DNA of 64,000 bases. It comes from HK1 sp965221725 (GTDB lineage Bacteria; Pseudomonadota; Gammaproteobacteria; HK1). The position numbers and the translations under genes are program-made. The notes under the pieces were generated by a model. It was not told the origin of the DNA. It did no database searches and was given only the letters and a program-made list of their open reading frames with translations. The stretch spans positions 3,782,001-3,846,000 of the forward strand of contig OZ244909.1 of the NCBI GenBank assembly GCA_965221725.1, read 5' to 3'. Position 1 is the first letter of the stretch. Each line of letters begins with the position of its first letter. This document shows positions 45,712 through 54,627 of the stretch, in pieces.

Positions 45712-46560
45712 TCAGATCGCCGCCTTGCGGGCGAAGTGGGAGACCACCTCGCCGATCAGGATGATGCCGAGGATCGCGAGGAGCACCGTCGTCACCCCGG
45801 GGAAGTTGAACGTGTTCATCTGGCGGAAGAACACGAGCCCGAGACCCCCGGCGCCAACGAGCCCGAGCACGGCCGAGCGACGGATGTTGATCTCCCATTC
45901 GAACACGACGACCCCGAGGATCTGTGGCAGCACCTGCGGCAGGATCGCGTAGACGAGCACCTGGAATCCGTTGCCGCCCACCGCGCGGATGGCCTCGACC
46001 GGGCCGGGATCGATGTCCTCGATGGCTTCGGCCGACATCTTCGCGATGAAGCCGATCGAGCGCATGGCGAGCGCGAAGATGCCGGCCATGGCGCCGAGCC
46101 CCACCACCGCGACGAAGAACAGCGCCCACACGATCTCGTGTATCGACCGGCTCAGCGTCATCAGGAGCCGCGCGAGCGGGTAGGTGGCCGGCTTGAACGG
46201 CGTGACGTTGAGCGCCCCGAACCAGGCGACGGGAATGCACACGAGCACGCCGAGCAGCGTGCCCAGGCAGGCGATCATGAAGGTTTCGAGCGCCGGCTTC
46301 GCAAGATCCGGGAACAGCTCCCAGTCCACCCCGACGAATTCCCCCGCCGCCTCCAGCACGTTGGCGAGCGAGCCGATGCGCTTCCAGTCGGTGTCCTGCA
46401 CGATGGTGACGTCGACGCTCCAGACCACCGCGGCGACGAGCAGCACCGCGAAGGCGAGGCGGCCGACGCGGCGACGGCGCCGGTCGGCGAGGAGTCGGTC
46501 GGCGGTGGCGGCGGAGGCCGCACCGGCGTCGGTGCCCGTGCCGTTCGACACCGCGTTCAT
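45712..46560 (-). CDS. phnE: Phosphonate ABC transporter permease PhnE (second operon, first of pair)
   Basis: 282 residues from ATG 46560. An N-terminal charged stretch (ADRLLADRRRRRVGRL) precedes the membrane segments. PhnE landmarks are LSRSIHEIVWALFFVAVVGLG, EAIEDIDPGPVEAIRAVGGN and RSAVLGLVGAGGLGLVFFRQ. About 190 bases of non-coding DNA separate it from phnC upstream. Confidence 0.9.
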   Translation of the reverse strand: MNAVSNGTGTDAGAASAATADRLLADRRRRRVGRLAFAVLLVAAVVWSVDVTIVQDTDWKRIGSLANVLEAAGEFVGVDWELFPDLAKPALETFMIACLGTLLGVLVCIPVAWFGALNVTPFKPATYPLARLLMTLSRSIHEIVWALFFVAVVGLGAMAGIFALAMRSIGFIAKMSAEAIEDIDPGPVEAIRAVGGNGFQVLVYAILPQVLPQILGVVVFEWEINIRRSAVLGLVGAGGLGLVFFRQMNTFNFPGVTTVLLAILGIILIGEVVSHFARKAAI

Positions 46561-46732
46561 CTCCGCAGTCTCCGGGCCCCGCGCGCGCCGGAGATCTCAG
46601 TGTTCGCTCCGAATGGCAAGGGCGGTTTCATGACCGAGGGGCATGGGGCTGCGGTCGGCATGGCATGTCCGGGAAATTCACGCGAAGAGGGGGCGTCGGG
46701 CATGGGCTGTCGGTGCGAGATGCAGTCCGGCG

Positions 46733-46751
46733 AGCCCGGAAATTCCGGGCT
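46733..46751. terminator. Palindrome overlapping the phnC stop codon
   Basis: AGCCCGGAA and TTCCGGGCT flank a single A, the right arm covering part of the stop codon of phnC at 46750-46752. On the minus strand it lies at the very end of the gene, so it may weaken transcription into the downstream phnE genes. No T-run follows. The arms share AGCCCGGAA with the inverted-repeat element at 41241-41430. Confidence 0.5.
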
Positions 46752-47502
46752 ACAGCACCTCCATGGCGTAGATCTCGCCGAGCTTCGTGCGGTCCATCAG
46801 CTCTGCGGGTCCGTCGAACATCTTCACGCCGTCCTGAAGCCCGATGATGCGGTTGCAGAACTCCATGGCCAGCGCGACGTCGTGGATGTTGCACAGGCAG
46901 GGCACGCCGTACTCCTGCGCCATGGACTTGATGAGGCCCATGATCTCGCGCGAGATCTTCGGGTCGAGCGACGAGGTCGGTTCGTCGAGCAGCAGCATCT
47001 TGGGGTCCTGCATCAGCGCCCGCGCGATCCCGACTCGCTGGCGCTGCCCACCCGAGAGCGCGTCGGCCCGCTTGTCGACGTGATCTTCCAGCCCCACCCG
47101 GTGCAGGAGCTGCAACGCCCGTTCGATGTCAGCCCGCGGGAAGGCGCGGAACAGGGAGCGGAAATTGCCCGTGTACCCGAGGCGCCCGGACAGCACGTTG
47201 TCCATGACGCTCAGGCGGTCGATGAGGTTGAACTCCTGGAAGATCATGCCGATGTTGCGGCGCAGGCCGCGCAGCTCGCGCCCGCGCAGCCGCGTCACCT
47301 CCTCCCCGCGGAATCGCACGCTCCCACCGCTCGGCTCCACCAGCTTGTTGATGCAGCGGATAAGCGTCGACTTGCCGGCGCCGCTCGGGCCGATGATGGC
47401 GAAGAAGTCGTCGGTCTCCACGTCGAACGAGATGCCCTTCAGGATCTCCGGTCCCGCTGACGTGTATCGCGCCCGCAGCTCGCGCACCTCAAGGGTCGGC
47501 AT
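46750..47502 (-). CDS. phnC: Phosphonate ABC transporter ATPase PhnC (second operon)
   Basis: 250 residues from ATG 47502. Complete ATPase motifs: GPSGAGKST, FQEFNLIDRLS, LSGGQRQRVGIARA, LLLDEPTSSLDPK and NIHD. RLSVMDNVLSGRLGYTGNFR marks it as PhnC. It is a paralogue of the ATPase at 41434, sharing the same layout but clearly diverged, so the two operons are not a recent duplication. Confidence 0.9.
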   Translation of the reverse strand: MPTLEVRELRARYTSAGPEILKGISFDVETDDFFAIIGPSGAGKSTLIRCINKLVEPSGGSVRFRGEEVTRLRGRELRGLRRNIGMIFQEFNLIDRLSVMDNVLSGRLGYTGNFRSLFRAFPRADIERALQLLHRVGLEDHVDKRADALSGGQRQRVGIARALMQDPKMLLLDEPTSSLDPKISREIMGLIKSMAQEYGVPCLCNIHDVALAMEFCNRIIGLQDGVKMFDGPAELMDRTKLGEIYAMEVL

Positions 47503-47626
47503 CGAGACTTTCCCCCGATTGCTCGCGGAGCCCGCCCCGGCCCGAGGCGGGCTCCGCGCGCAGTTCGTCGGATCAGCCGGCCTTCTTCCGCGCGTCCTTG
47601 GCCGCCTTGAGCTTGCGGATGATGTC

Positions 47627-48529
47627 TTAGTCTGCGGAGGACATCGGCACGAAGGTGTTCGACTTCACGTTGTCGAGAAATGCCTTCGCCCCGGGCTGAT
47701 CCTTCAGGCCGAGAAACGTGTCCGCGATCTTCATGCGCAGTTCCTCGCAGAGATCGTTGCGATACACGAACGGGTCCTGCGGGATGGGGTCGGACATCCA
47801 CAGCACGTTGACGTCATCGAGCATGATCTCGCCCTTGCTGACGACGTTGTCGAAGCGGTGCGTCGCCACGAAGGCGGCGTCGACCTTGCCCTTGCCGACC
47901 GCGACCGAAGAGAGCTCGTGGCTTCCGGTGTAGACGACCTTGCCGAAGTAGTCGTCGAGGTCCATGCCGATGACGTCGCCGAACACCACCCGCGGCATCA
48001 GGTTGCCCGACGTGCTGCCCGGGTCGACGAGCCCGAGCGTGGTGCCCTTCAGCGATTCGATGCTCGTGAGCCCGCTGCCCTTTTTCGTGATCAGCGCGGC
48101 GCGGTAGCCGGGACCTTCCTCCTGCATGTGCCCGGGTTTTTTCGCGTAGGTCGCGAAGACTTCCACGGCCGGGTCCTTCTCGGCGGCGATGACGTAGGAG
48201 TAGGGGCCGAGCACCGCCACCTGGACGAAGCCGCCAAGCATGCCCTCCACCACCGAGGCGTAGGAGGTGGGCATGAAGAACTGGATTTCCTTGCCGGTGA
48301 GGGCGGCCATGCGGTCGGTGACCGGCTTGTAGAGTTCGAGCTCGGCGACCGTCTCTTCGGTAGGAACCATCGCGAAGGTGAGTGCATCGGGATCCTTGCA
48401 CTCGGCGGCATGGCCGGCGCCGGTGAAGGCGAGCGCGGCGGCAGCAGCTGCGGCCATCGGGGTGAGGATGCGGGAGATTGGCCCGAAGCGGGGTCGGACG
48501 GACGGCGTGCGGTTGTGTGTCGTGGACAT
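47627..48529 (-). CDS. phnD: Phosphonate-binding protein PhnD with premature stop (second operon)
   Basis: 300 residues from ATG 48529, with AGAGGGG upstream and a signal peptide ending AGHAAECKD. PhnD-type sequence includes FAMVPTEETVAELELYKPVT and LGLVDPGSTSGNLMPRVVFG. It stops at TAA 47627-47629, but the same frame continues DIIRKLKAAKDARKKAG to TGA 47573-47575. The other PhnD in this window has DWDIIRK at that place, so a Tyr or Trp codon has probably become TAA. The loss is only 18 residues at the C-terminus, so partial function is possible. Confidence 0.88.
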   Translation of the reverse strand: MSTTHNRTPSVRPRFGPISRILTPMAAAAAAALAFTGAGHAAECKDPDALTFAMVPTEETVAELELYKPVTDRMAALTGKEIQFFMPTSYASVVEGMLGGFVQVAVLGPYSYVIAAEKDPAVEVFATYAKKPGHMQEEGPGYRAALITKKGSGLTSIESLKGTTLGLVDPGSTSGNLMPRVVFGDVIGMDLDDYFGKVVYTGSHELSSVAVGKGKVDAAFVATHRFDNVVSKGEIMLDDVNVLWMSDPIPQDPFVYRNDLCEELRMKIADTFLGLKDQPGAKAFLDNVKSNTFVPMSSAD

Positions 48530-48589
48530 CCTGGATCCCCTCTGGTGGGCGCCGTATTTCATCGGCTGAATCGATAGTAGCTCTAGCAA

Positions 48590-48606
48590 GCATGGCAACA
48601 CCATGC
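48590..48606. promoter_or_regulatory. Palindrome upstream of the second phnD
   Basis: GCATGG and CCATGC flank CAACA, 61 bases upstream of the phnD start and just beyond the SulP gene end. The position fits an operator for the phosphonate operon, but the regulator is unknown and the site may be chance. Confidence 0.3.
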
Positions 48607-48656
48607 AAGCAGGGTGCGCCATGCCGGCAGGGCCCCGCCACGTCGGAACTGCCACA

Positions 48657-50801
48657 TCAGAACTGGTTGAGTCGGTAGATCTCGTGGTTGGCCTGCCGCA
48701 GCCGCCGGCCAAGGACCCGGACCACGCAGCGCAGCACCGCGAGAGCCACCTCCGGATCCTCCTCGGACAGGCGCTCGAAGCTGTCCCGCTCCAGCGCGAG
48801 CAGCTCGCAGTGCTCGGTGGCGACCGCGGTGGCGGTGTGTGGCCCCGGGGTCTGAAAGCTCACCTCTCCGAACAGCATTCCCGGCCCGACGCGTGCGAGT
48901 CGGCTCCAGTGGTGGGCTCCGGTCGGAAGTCGCAAATCGATACTGCCCTTGTGCACGATGTACAGCGTGCCCCCGGGCTGACCGGCCTCGTACACGACGG
49001 TGCGGCGCGCCGCCTCGCGACGGGAGACATGGGGCTCGAGTCTGGTTAGGTGTTCGGGGGGCATGGTTTCGCAGAGTTCGCTCTCGGCCAGGGCGACGGG
49101 ACGCCCGCGCATCAACGCTCCGTGTGCCTTTAGCAGCCGGTCCTCGGCGTACTCCAGCGCGGCATCGGAGCTGATGAAGGTCTTGATCCGCGTCTCGTCC
49201 CCGATGCCGACCCGGCGCAGGCTCTTTCTCATCTTGCGCGAAAGGCCGGTGCGCTTGTGAACGTTCGCGAACACGACCTCGCCCCCGTGACTCCGCGCCT
49301 GGTCGGCGATCTGGCGCAGCGTATCGACTCCGGTCAGATCAACGAATGCAACGCGCTTGAGCGATATCACCATCCGCGCTCCGCGCTCGAGATCGGGCAA
49401 CAGCTCTTCGAACAGTCGGTCGGCGGTGGCGAACACCAGCGACCCCCGCAGGTCGTAGACCACCACGTCGTCGCCGTGCTCGTCGAGCACGGCCTGTTCT
49501 TCACGGCCCCTCATGCGTTGAGATCGCACGGTCGTCCCGCTCTCGCGTCGGAGAACGACCGGGGCCCGGGCCTGGACGATGACGAATTGAAGCACGGTGA
49601 TCAGCACCCCGAGACCTACTGCCATCATCAGGTCCCAGATGACCGTGACGCCGAGCACCGTGAGGGCAATGCATGCATCCAGCCGGGTCCGCCGCCGGCG
49701 GACCCATACCCAGATGTTGCGCTCGATCAATCCCAACGCCACGAAGATGACCACCCCGGCCAGGGCGCCGACCGGCAGGTGCGCGGTGGCCTCGTTGGCC
49801 ACTACCAGGCAAATGAGAACGAATACGGCCAGGAACGCGCCGGGGTAACGGCGGCCGCCGTTGCGGATCGCCACCATGGTGGCGGCGGTGGTCCCGGCCC
49901 CGGCCATGCCCCCGCTCAGCCCCGCCGTGACATGTCCGAGACCCTGTGCGACCACTTCGCGGCGAACATCGTGTCGCCCGCCGGTCCGGGCATCCGCCAC
50001 CACGGACGTGAGCAACGTGTCGAGGGATGTGAAGGCGGCGAGGGTGACGGCGGAGACCACGATGACCAGCCAGGGCATGTGGACCGGAATCGTCGGGCGC
50101 GTTGCCAGCTCCGACCACGCCAGCCGCGGCAGCTCACCGACCAGCCATGCCGCGGGGGCCGAGACATCGAACCACCAGCAAAGCAGGTAGAACGCGCCGA
50201 TGCCGGCGAGCAGGCCGGGGATGACCGTCGGCACCGCCGGAAGGCGCCGGCCGCCCTGCCACATGGCGAGGACGGTCGCGATCGCCGTGGCGGCCGGTAT
50301 CCATGCCGGGGCCATCGTGTCCGCGGCGAGCCCGGGGGTCGCGATGGGCTCGAACTGCGACCGGATCATCAGCACCCCGGAGCCGGTCATGAAGCCGGCG
50401 ACGACCGGCACCGGAACCAGCTTGACGATCCGGCCCGCCTTCGTCAGACCCAGGAACACCTGGATCATCCCCGCCATGACCACCACCACGGCCAGACCCT
50501 GCACGACGCTCGCACCGCTCAGACCCGACGAGGCGAGCGCGGCGGCGATCGCGACCAGCAGCGCCAGTACCGGCCCGGTGGGTCCGCTGATCATGCCCGT
50601 GGTGCCCCGCGAAAGACCGGAGAACAGGCTGAGCACCGCCGCGCCGATGAGGCCGGCCAGCGCTCCGGCGCTCGCGGAGCCGATGTAGGGTTCGTAGAGG
50701 GCGATGCCGAACGCCATCGCCTGCGTCATCAGCACCGCCGCGGCGGCGATGCCCGCTATCGCATCGCCGTGGAGGGCGGAGGTGGAGGACGTTGCCGGCA
50801 C
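48657..50801 (-). CDS. SulP-family anion transporter with STAS and cyclic-nucleotide-binding domains
   Basis: 714 residues from GTG 50801, four bases after the phnA stop. The first ~400 residues are a SulP membrane domain (MAFGIALYEPYIGSASAGAL, SGPTGPVLALLVAIAAAL). A STAS domain follows (VVVYDLRGSLVFATADRLFE, VAFVDLTGVDTLRQIADQ), then a cNMP-binding domain (VVYEAGQPGGTLYIVHKGSI, PGMLFGEVSFQ). SulP carriers move sulfate, bicarbonate or organic anions. Tight linkage to phosphonoacetate hydrolase suggests, without proof, a role in handling a substrate or product of that enzyme. The cNMP domain may also be a plain regulatory module. Confidence 0.85.
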   Translation of the reverse strand: MPATSSTSALHGDAIAGIAAAAVLMTQAMAFGIALYEPYIGSASAGALAGLIGAAVLSLFSGLSRGTTGMISGPTGPVLALLVAIAAALASSGLSGASVVQGLAVVVVMAGMIQVFLGLTKAGRIVKLVPVPVVAGFMTGSGVLMIRSQFEPIATPGLAADTMAPAWIPAATAIATVLAMWQGGRRLPAVPTVIPGLLAGIGAFYLLCWWFDVSAPAAWLVGELPRLAWSELATRPTIPVHMPWLVIVVSAVTLAAFTSLDTLLTSVVADARTGGRHDVRREVVAQGLGHVTAGLSGGMAGAGTTAATMVAIRNGGRRYPGAFLAVFVLICLVVANEATAHLPVGALAGVVIFVALGLIERNIWVWVRRRRTRLDACIALTVLGVTVIWDLMMAVGLGVLITVLQFVIVQARAPVVLRRESGTTVRSQRMRGREEQAVLDEHGDDVVVYDLRGSLVFATADRLFEELLPDLERGARMVISLKRVAFVDLTGVDTLRQIADQARSHGGEVVFANVHKRTGLSRKMRKSLRRVGIGDETRIKTFISSDAALEYAEDRLLKAHGALMRGRPVALAESELCETMPPEHLTRLEPHVSRREAARRTVVYEAGQPGGTLYIVHKGSIDLRLPTGAHHWSRLARVGPGMLFGEVSFQTPGPHTATAVATEHCELLALERDSFERLSEEDPEVALAVLRCVVRVLGRRLRQANHEIYRLNQF

Positions 50802-50805
50802 CGCG

Positions 50806-52071
50806 TCATGCGATCCCGCTGACGATGCCGTTGAATGCGTAGTCGAACGCCTGGTAGCTGTGCAGCCGTGCATCCTCGGCGCGTCGGGCGTACTCGTCGC
50901 GCACCGGGCGGTTGAGGATGATGGGGACGTCGGCTTCGTGGACGCTGCCGTGGGTGCGCAGCCGGTGGCCCTTGAGCCCGCCGAGATCGTGGTCCACCTC
51001 GCGGGCGCCGATGACGGTGCGGGCGTCCCCAAGTACCGCCACGTCCCCCTCCGGGCCGATGGGCAGGTCGAACTCCCGCGCCACATCTTCGCGCGAGAGC
51101 ACCCGCTCGAGGCCCGGCACGTCTGCGATGGCCTCGATCACCCGCGTGCCCGCGAGCCCTTCATGGCAGTACACGCGCACGAAGCCGCCGAGTGCCCCGT
51201 GGTGGCCCACGAAGGCGTCGGTGATGGGGCAGATGACGGTGCTCGCGCCCTCGCCGAACTCGGCGTCGAGAATGTCCTGCAGCCATACCACGCAGGGCGT
51301 GCCGTCGTCGTTGGTCTTCTCGTTCATGCCGTGGTCGGCGGTGAGGGCCACGGTCGCGCCCAGCGCTTCGAACTCCCCGAAGCGCGCGTCCATCTCCGCG
51401 TAGAAGCGGTCCGCTTCGGGGTGCCCGGGCGCGTGGGCGTGCTGGATGAAGTCGGTGAGCGAGAGGTAGAGGATGTCCGGGCGGCGCTCCGCGAGCAGCT
51501 TGAGCCCCGCGTCGAGCACGAACAGCGAGAGGTCGGCGGAGTACATGTCCGGCAGCGGCTGCCCGACGAACCCGAGCGCGTCCTCGATGCCGTTCTCCTC
51601 CATCGTGCAGCGGTCCGCGTGCTGCGAGGAGAAGCTGACCGAGCCGTTGGTGAGATCCATGCCCTTCTGGAGCTGGCGGCGGAGCTTGTCCTTGGCGGTG
51701 ATCGAGACCACTCGCGCGCCCCGGCGCGAGAACTCGCTCATCACCGAGTCGACCTTCAGCAGCTCGGGCCCGGTCATCACCACCGGCGCGTTCGTCGCCC
51801 GGTCGAGATAGAAGTTGCCGGAGATGCCGTGCACCGAGGCCGGGCGCCCGGTGACGATGGACATGTTGTTGGGACAGGTGAAGCTCGGCATGGTGCCGTG
51901 TGCCACGGTGTGGAAGCCGTCGCGCATCCAGCGCTCGATGTTGGGGATGATTCCGGCCGCGACGCCGTGCGCGAGGTACGCCGGGTCACCGCCGTCGATG
52001 CACACCACCACCACCGGACGGTCGGGCCGGCGGTAGGCGGTGCCGTTTACTGTGAGGTCGTCGGTCGTCAT
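50806..52071 (-). CDS. phnA: Phosphonoacetate hydrolase PhnA
   Basis: 421 residues from ATG 52071 with GGGA upstream. It belongs to the alkaline phosphatase superfamily and splits phosphonoacetate into acetate and phosphate. Landmarks: VVVCIDGGDPAYLAHGV (metal Asp), MPSFTCPNNMSIVTGRPASV (nucleophile Thr), LSLTDFIQHAHAPGHPEADR (metal Asp and His), ALTADHGMNEKTNDDGTP (metal Asp, His) and RTHGSVHEADVP (metal His). All match PhnA. It is the only phosphonate-cleaving enzyme in the window, and its gene leads into the SulP gene. Confidence 0.92.
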   Translation of the reverse strand: MTTDDLTVNGTAYRRPDRPVVVVCIDGGDPAYLAHGVAAGIIPNIERWMRDGFHTVAHGTMPSFTCPNNMSIVTGRPASVHGISGNFYLDRATNAPVVMTGPELLKVDSVMSEFSRRGARVVSITAKDKLRRQLQKGMDLTNGSVSFSSQHADRCTMEENGIEDALGFVGQPLPDMYSADLSLFVLDAGLKLLAERRPDILYLSLTDFIQHAHAPGHPEADRFYAEMDARFGEFEALGATVALTADHGMNEKTNDDGTPCVVWLQDILDAEFGEGASTVICPITDAFVGHHGALGGFVRVYCHEGLAGTRVIEAIADVPGLERVLSREDVAREFDLPIGPEGDVAVLGDARTVIGAREVDHDLGGLKGHRLRTHGSVHEADVPIILNRPVRDEYARRAEDARLHSYQAFDYAFNGIVSGIA

Positions 52072-52246
52072 TTCGTTCCCTGCGCTCCCGTGGCTGCGTA
52101 TTCTGATAGCCATGCGTGTAGCCGTGCGTGCCGATTCGCCGCGTATTCCTCATGCACCGCGGCAACTGACCGTCCCCATGATAATTGCATGACCCGGGTT
52201 GCGGTACGCTCCGGCGTGAACTTCTTCCGCGAGAAGGTGGATTTCG

Positions 52247-53269
52247 ATGAGCGAATGCGATCGGCCGGCGCCGGATACCCCTGCGCCGGAAACCACAGTC
52301 GATCCCCGCTATTCACCGGCGGTTCCGCCGGGGTCGGCGGCGAGACTTGCCTCCATCCCGGCCCCGGGGTCGCTCGACGCCGAGTCCGTCCTCGACCTCT
52401 ACGAGCGTGCGCGCCTGCCCGCGCCGCCGCGAACGGGAAGGGCGGTGCCGGCGGCGAACCTCCTCGCCCTCGCCGACCGCTACGACGCGTTCATCCTCGA
52501 CGGCTATGGCGTGATCAACGTCGGACCGGAGCCGATCCCGGGGGTTGGGGACGCTGTGCGCGCCCTGCGTGCCGCCGGCCGGGAGGTGATGGTGCTCACC
52601 AACGGCGCCGGTCATCCCTCCCGGGTGACGGCGCGCCGCTACGCGCGATGGGGTCTCGACATACCGGAGCGGCTCGTGGTGTCGAGCCGCGACGCGCTCG
52701 AGGCATCGCTCGCGGCGCACCCCCGCCCGGGGCGGTGGGGAGTGATGGCGCGGCCCGACTCCGATCTCGACACCCTGCCGGTCGAGACCGCACGGCTCGA
52801 GGACGACGAGGCGATCTACCGACAGGCCGCCGGTTTCATCTTCATTCGCTCCGAAGGCTGGAGCGAGGCGCATCACCGGCGGCTGGTGCAGGCGCTGCGC
52901 GAATCCCCCCGGCCGGTACTCGTCGCGAACCCCGATGTCAGTGCCCCCTACCCCGACCGGCGCTTCTCCGCCGAACCCGGCTACTGGGCGTTGCGCATCG
53001 AGGCGGAGACGGGGGGGCGGTGCGAGCCCTGGGGCAAACCGTTTGCCCCCGCGTTCGAGCTCGCACTCTCCCGGCTGGACGCGGCGCGAACGAGGCGCGA
53101 GCGGGTCGCAATGGTGGGCGATGGGCTCTACACGGATATCCTGGGGGGACTCGCGGCGGGCCTCGGCACCGTGCTGGTCACCGACCACGGACTGCTGAAG
53201 GGGCTCGACTGGGAGGCGAGAGCGGCCCGGTCCGGAATCTTTCCGGACCATGTGGTTCCGGAGGCGTGA
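52247..53269 (+). CDS. HAD-superfamily (NagD/IIA-type) phosphatase-like hydrolase
   Basis: 340 residues from ATG 52247 with GAAGGTGG upstream. The HAD core starts near residue 80: FILDGYGVINVGPEPIPGV (nucleophile Asp), MVLTNGAGHPS (motif II), PWGKPFAPAFELALSRL (motif III Lys), RVAMVGDGLYTDILGGLAAG (motif IV). The second Asp of the usual DxD is replaced by Tyr (DGY), as in some IIA members. It is divergent from phnA and may take part in phosphate release, but the substrate is unknown. The first 80 residues show no recognised domain. Confidence 0.8.
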   Translation: MSECDRPAPDTPAPETTVDPRYSPAVPPGSAARLASIPAPGSLDAESVLDLYERARLPAPPRTGRAVPAANLLALADRYDAFILDGYGVINVGPEPIPGVGDAVRALRAAGREVMVLTNGAGHPSRVTARRYARWGLDIPERLVVSSRDALEASLAAHPRPGRWGVMARPDSDLDTLPVETARLEDDEAIYRQAAGFIFIRSEGWSEAHHRRLVQALRESPRPVLVANPDVSAPYPDRRFSAEPGYWALRIEAETGGRCEPWGKPFAPAFELALSRLDAARTRRERVAMVGDGLYTDILGGLAAGLGTVLVTDHGLLKGLDWEARAARSGIFPDHVVPEA

Positions 53270-53312
53270 TGTCGGACGATGTCCGTCGGCAAATGATCGA
53301 TAGAATGGCCAC

Positions 53313-53834
53313 ATGCTTCTCTACGAGCCGCTGTTTCGTGCTCTCAACGTCTCCGGGACCCGCTACGTCGTCGTGGGCGGAGTGGCGACGGTCCTGCACG
53401 GCTATGCGCGTCTGACGGCCGATATCGATCTCATCGTCGACCTTGAAGAATCCGCTGCCGCAAAGGCCATGCAGGCCCTTGCCGGGCTGGGATTGCTGCC
53501 GCGTGCGCCGGTCGATCCCGCGGATTTCGCGGATACACGCATCAGGGAGAGCTGGCTGCGTGAGAAGGGCATGCAGGTCTTCTCGCTCTTCCATCCCGAC
53601 AACCCGATACTTTCTGTCGACGTGTTCACGCATCACCCCATCGAATTCAATCGTCTCTTCGATCAATCGGAGACCTGCGCCCTCGGCGGCATTTCGGTCC
53701 GGATTGCATCCATCCCGGATCTGATCTTCCTCAAGAGACTGGCCAACCGCCCGCGGGATCGGGACGACATCGAAAAGCTGGAGAACATCGCCCAACTGAG
53801 GGGAAATCGCGATGAGTCGCGCGAAGACACCTGA
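53313..53834 (+). CDS. Nucleotidyltransferase-fold protein (toxin-antitoxin-like)
   Basis: 173 residues from ATG 53313. The N-terminus (YVVVGGVATVLHGYARLTAD then IDLIVDL) holds the GG and DxD motif of small nucleotidyltransferases related to MNT and AbiEii families. The C-terminal part ends with PDLIFLKRLANRPRDRDDIE. A 70-codon gene overlaps its last 23 bases. Such pairs are common in accessory DNA and resemble toxin-antitoxin modules, but no activity is established. Confidence 0.75.
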   Translation: MLLYEPLFRALNVSGTRYVVVGGVATVLHGYARLTADIDLIVDLEESAAAKAMQALAGLGLLPRAPVDPADFADTRIRESWLREKGMQVFSLFHPDNPILSVDVFTHHPIEFNRLFDQSETCALGGISVRIASIPDLIFLKRLANRPRDRDDIEKLENIAQLRGNRDESREDT

Positions 53835-54024
53835 CGCCGCTGTTACCCAGCCGCGGCAGTGGGTGGGAACGTGGGTGGACGTGGAGCGGGCACAGCTTGA
53901 GACCATGCTGACGGCAACGCCTGCGCAGCGGCTCGCGTGGCTGGAGGAAGCGTTGCGGCTCGCCCACGCTTGCGGCGCCCTCGGCGATGAAAGCGCCGGC
54001 GGCGGCGTCCCATCAACGGCCTGA
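53812..54024 (+). CDS. Small partner protein of the nucleotidyltransferase
   Basis: 70 residues from ATG 53812, overlapping the upstream gene by 23 bases. It contains RAQLETMLTATPAQRLAWLE then EALRLAHACGAL, a helical pattern that recurs next to this type of nucleotidyltransferase. No catalytic motif is visible. It is probably a cognate partner of unknown function. Confidence 0.6.
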   Translation: MSRAKTPDAAVTQPRQWVGTWVDVERAQLETMLTATPAQRLAWLEEALRLAHACGALGDESAGGGVPSTA

Positions 54025-54028
54025 TGAT

Positions 54029-54601
54029 TCAACGCAACAGTTCGGATGTCGCGCGCCACATCTTGTCGAAGGACGGGGAACGTTCACGCGCCAATGCCAT
54101 GTCGAATCGTGCCGTCAGCGCGGCCTGATCCGCGTTCGGGCGATAGGTGCCGCCAACTCGGAGCCATTCCTTGGCACCGCGAATCGACTCCGGATCTGCC
54201 GGGGCGGACAGGTCGCGGTGAATCTTTCGGGTTCCGGCCACCGACTCGATCGCCGATATGAACCATGCTTCGAATTCGCACTTCGCCAACACGACCTCGA
54301 TTCGGAGATCCGGGCATGTCTCGCGGGCACGTCGAAGGATGATGGGTGCGAGTTCTGCCGGGCAGTCCCCGTTGGCATCCAGCAGGATCAGGATGCGACC
54401 GTCCTTGCCCGCTCGAGCCGCTGCCAGCGCCGCATGACGTTCCAGCTCGCCCTTCTTCACAATCCGATTGCGACGTATGCGAATGGGCCTCGGAACTTCC
54501 AATGCAACACGCGGGGACACCTCCGAGCCAATCCGCCGAATCAGCAACGGGACGGCTCCGACCTCACCGTCGCCTTCGACGATCGCGACAATCTTCGCCA
54601 A
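54029..54601 (-). CDS. DUF4276-type TOPRIM-like protein
   Basis: 190 residues. The start is TTG 54601, supported by GAGGAG seven bases upstream. KIVAIVEGDGEVGAVPLLIR (acidic GDGE), RILILLDANGDCPAELAPII (Asp pair) and ECKFEAW-like VVLAKCEFEAWFISAIES match the DUF4276 family, a TOPRIM-like fold usually paired with an AAA ATPase in defence-like loci. The ATPase gene lies directly upstream but is truncated. A nuclease role is plausible, not proven. Confidence 0.7.
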   Translation of the reverse strand: MAKIVAIVEGDGEVGAVPLLIRRIGSEVSPRVALEVPRPIRIRRNRIVKKGELERHAALAAARAGKDGRILILLDANGDCPAELAPIILRRARETCPDLRIEVVLAKCEFEAWFISAIESVAGTRKIHRDLSAPADPESIRGAKEWLRVGGTYRPNADQAALTARFDMALARERSPSFDKMWRATSELLR

Positions 54602-54627
54602 CGTTCACTCCTCGGCGCGAAAGAGGT

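Noticed and set aside
49257..50822. 521-codon plus-strand frame opposite the SulP gene
   Set aside because: Composition is Asp/His/Arg-rich and it mirrors the well-supported SulP protein on the other strand.
50704..53415. 903-codon plus-strand frame across phnA and the HAD gene
   Set aside because: It is antisense to phnA and out of frame with the HAD hydrolase. Its length comes only from the high GC content.
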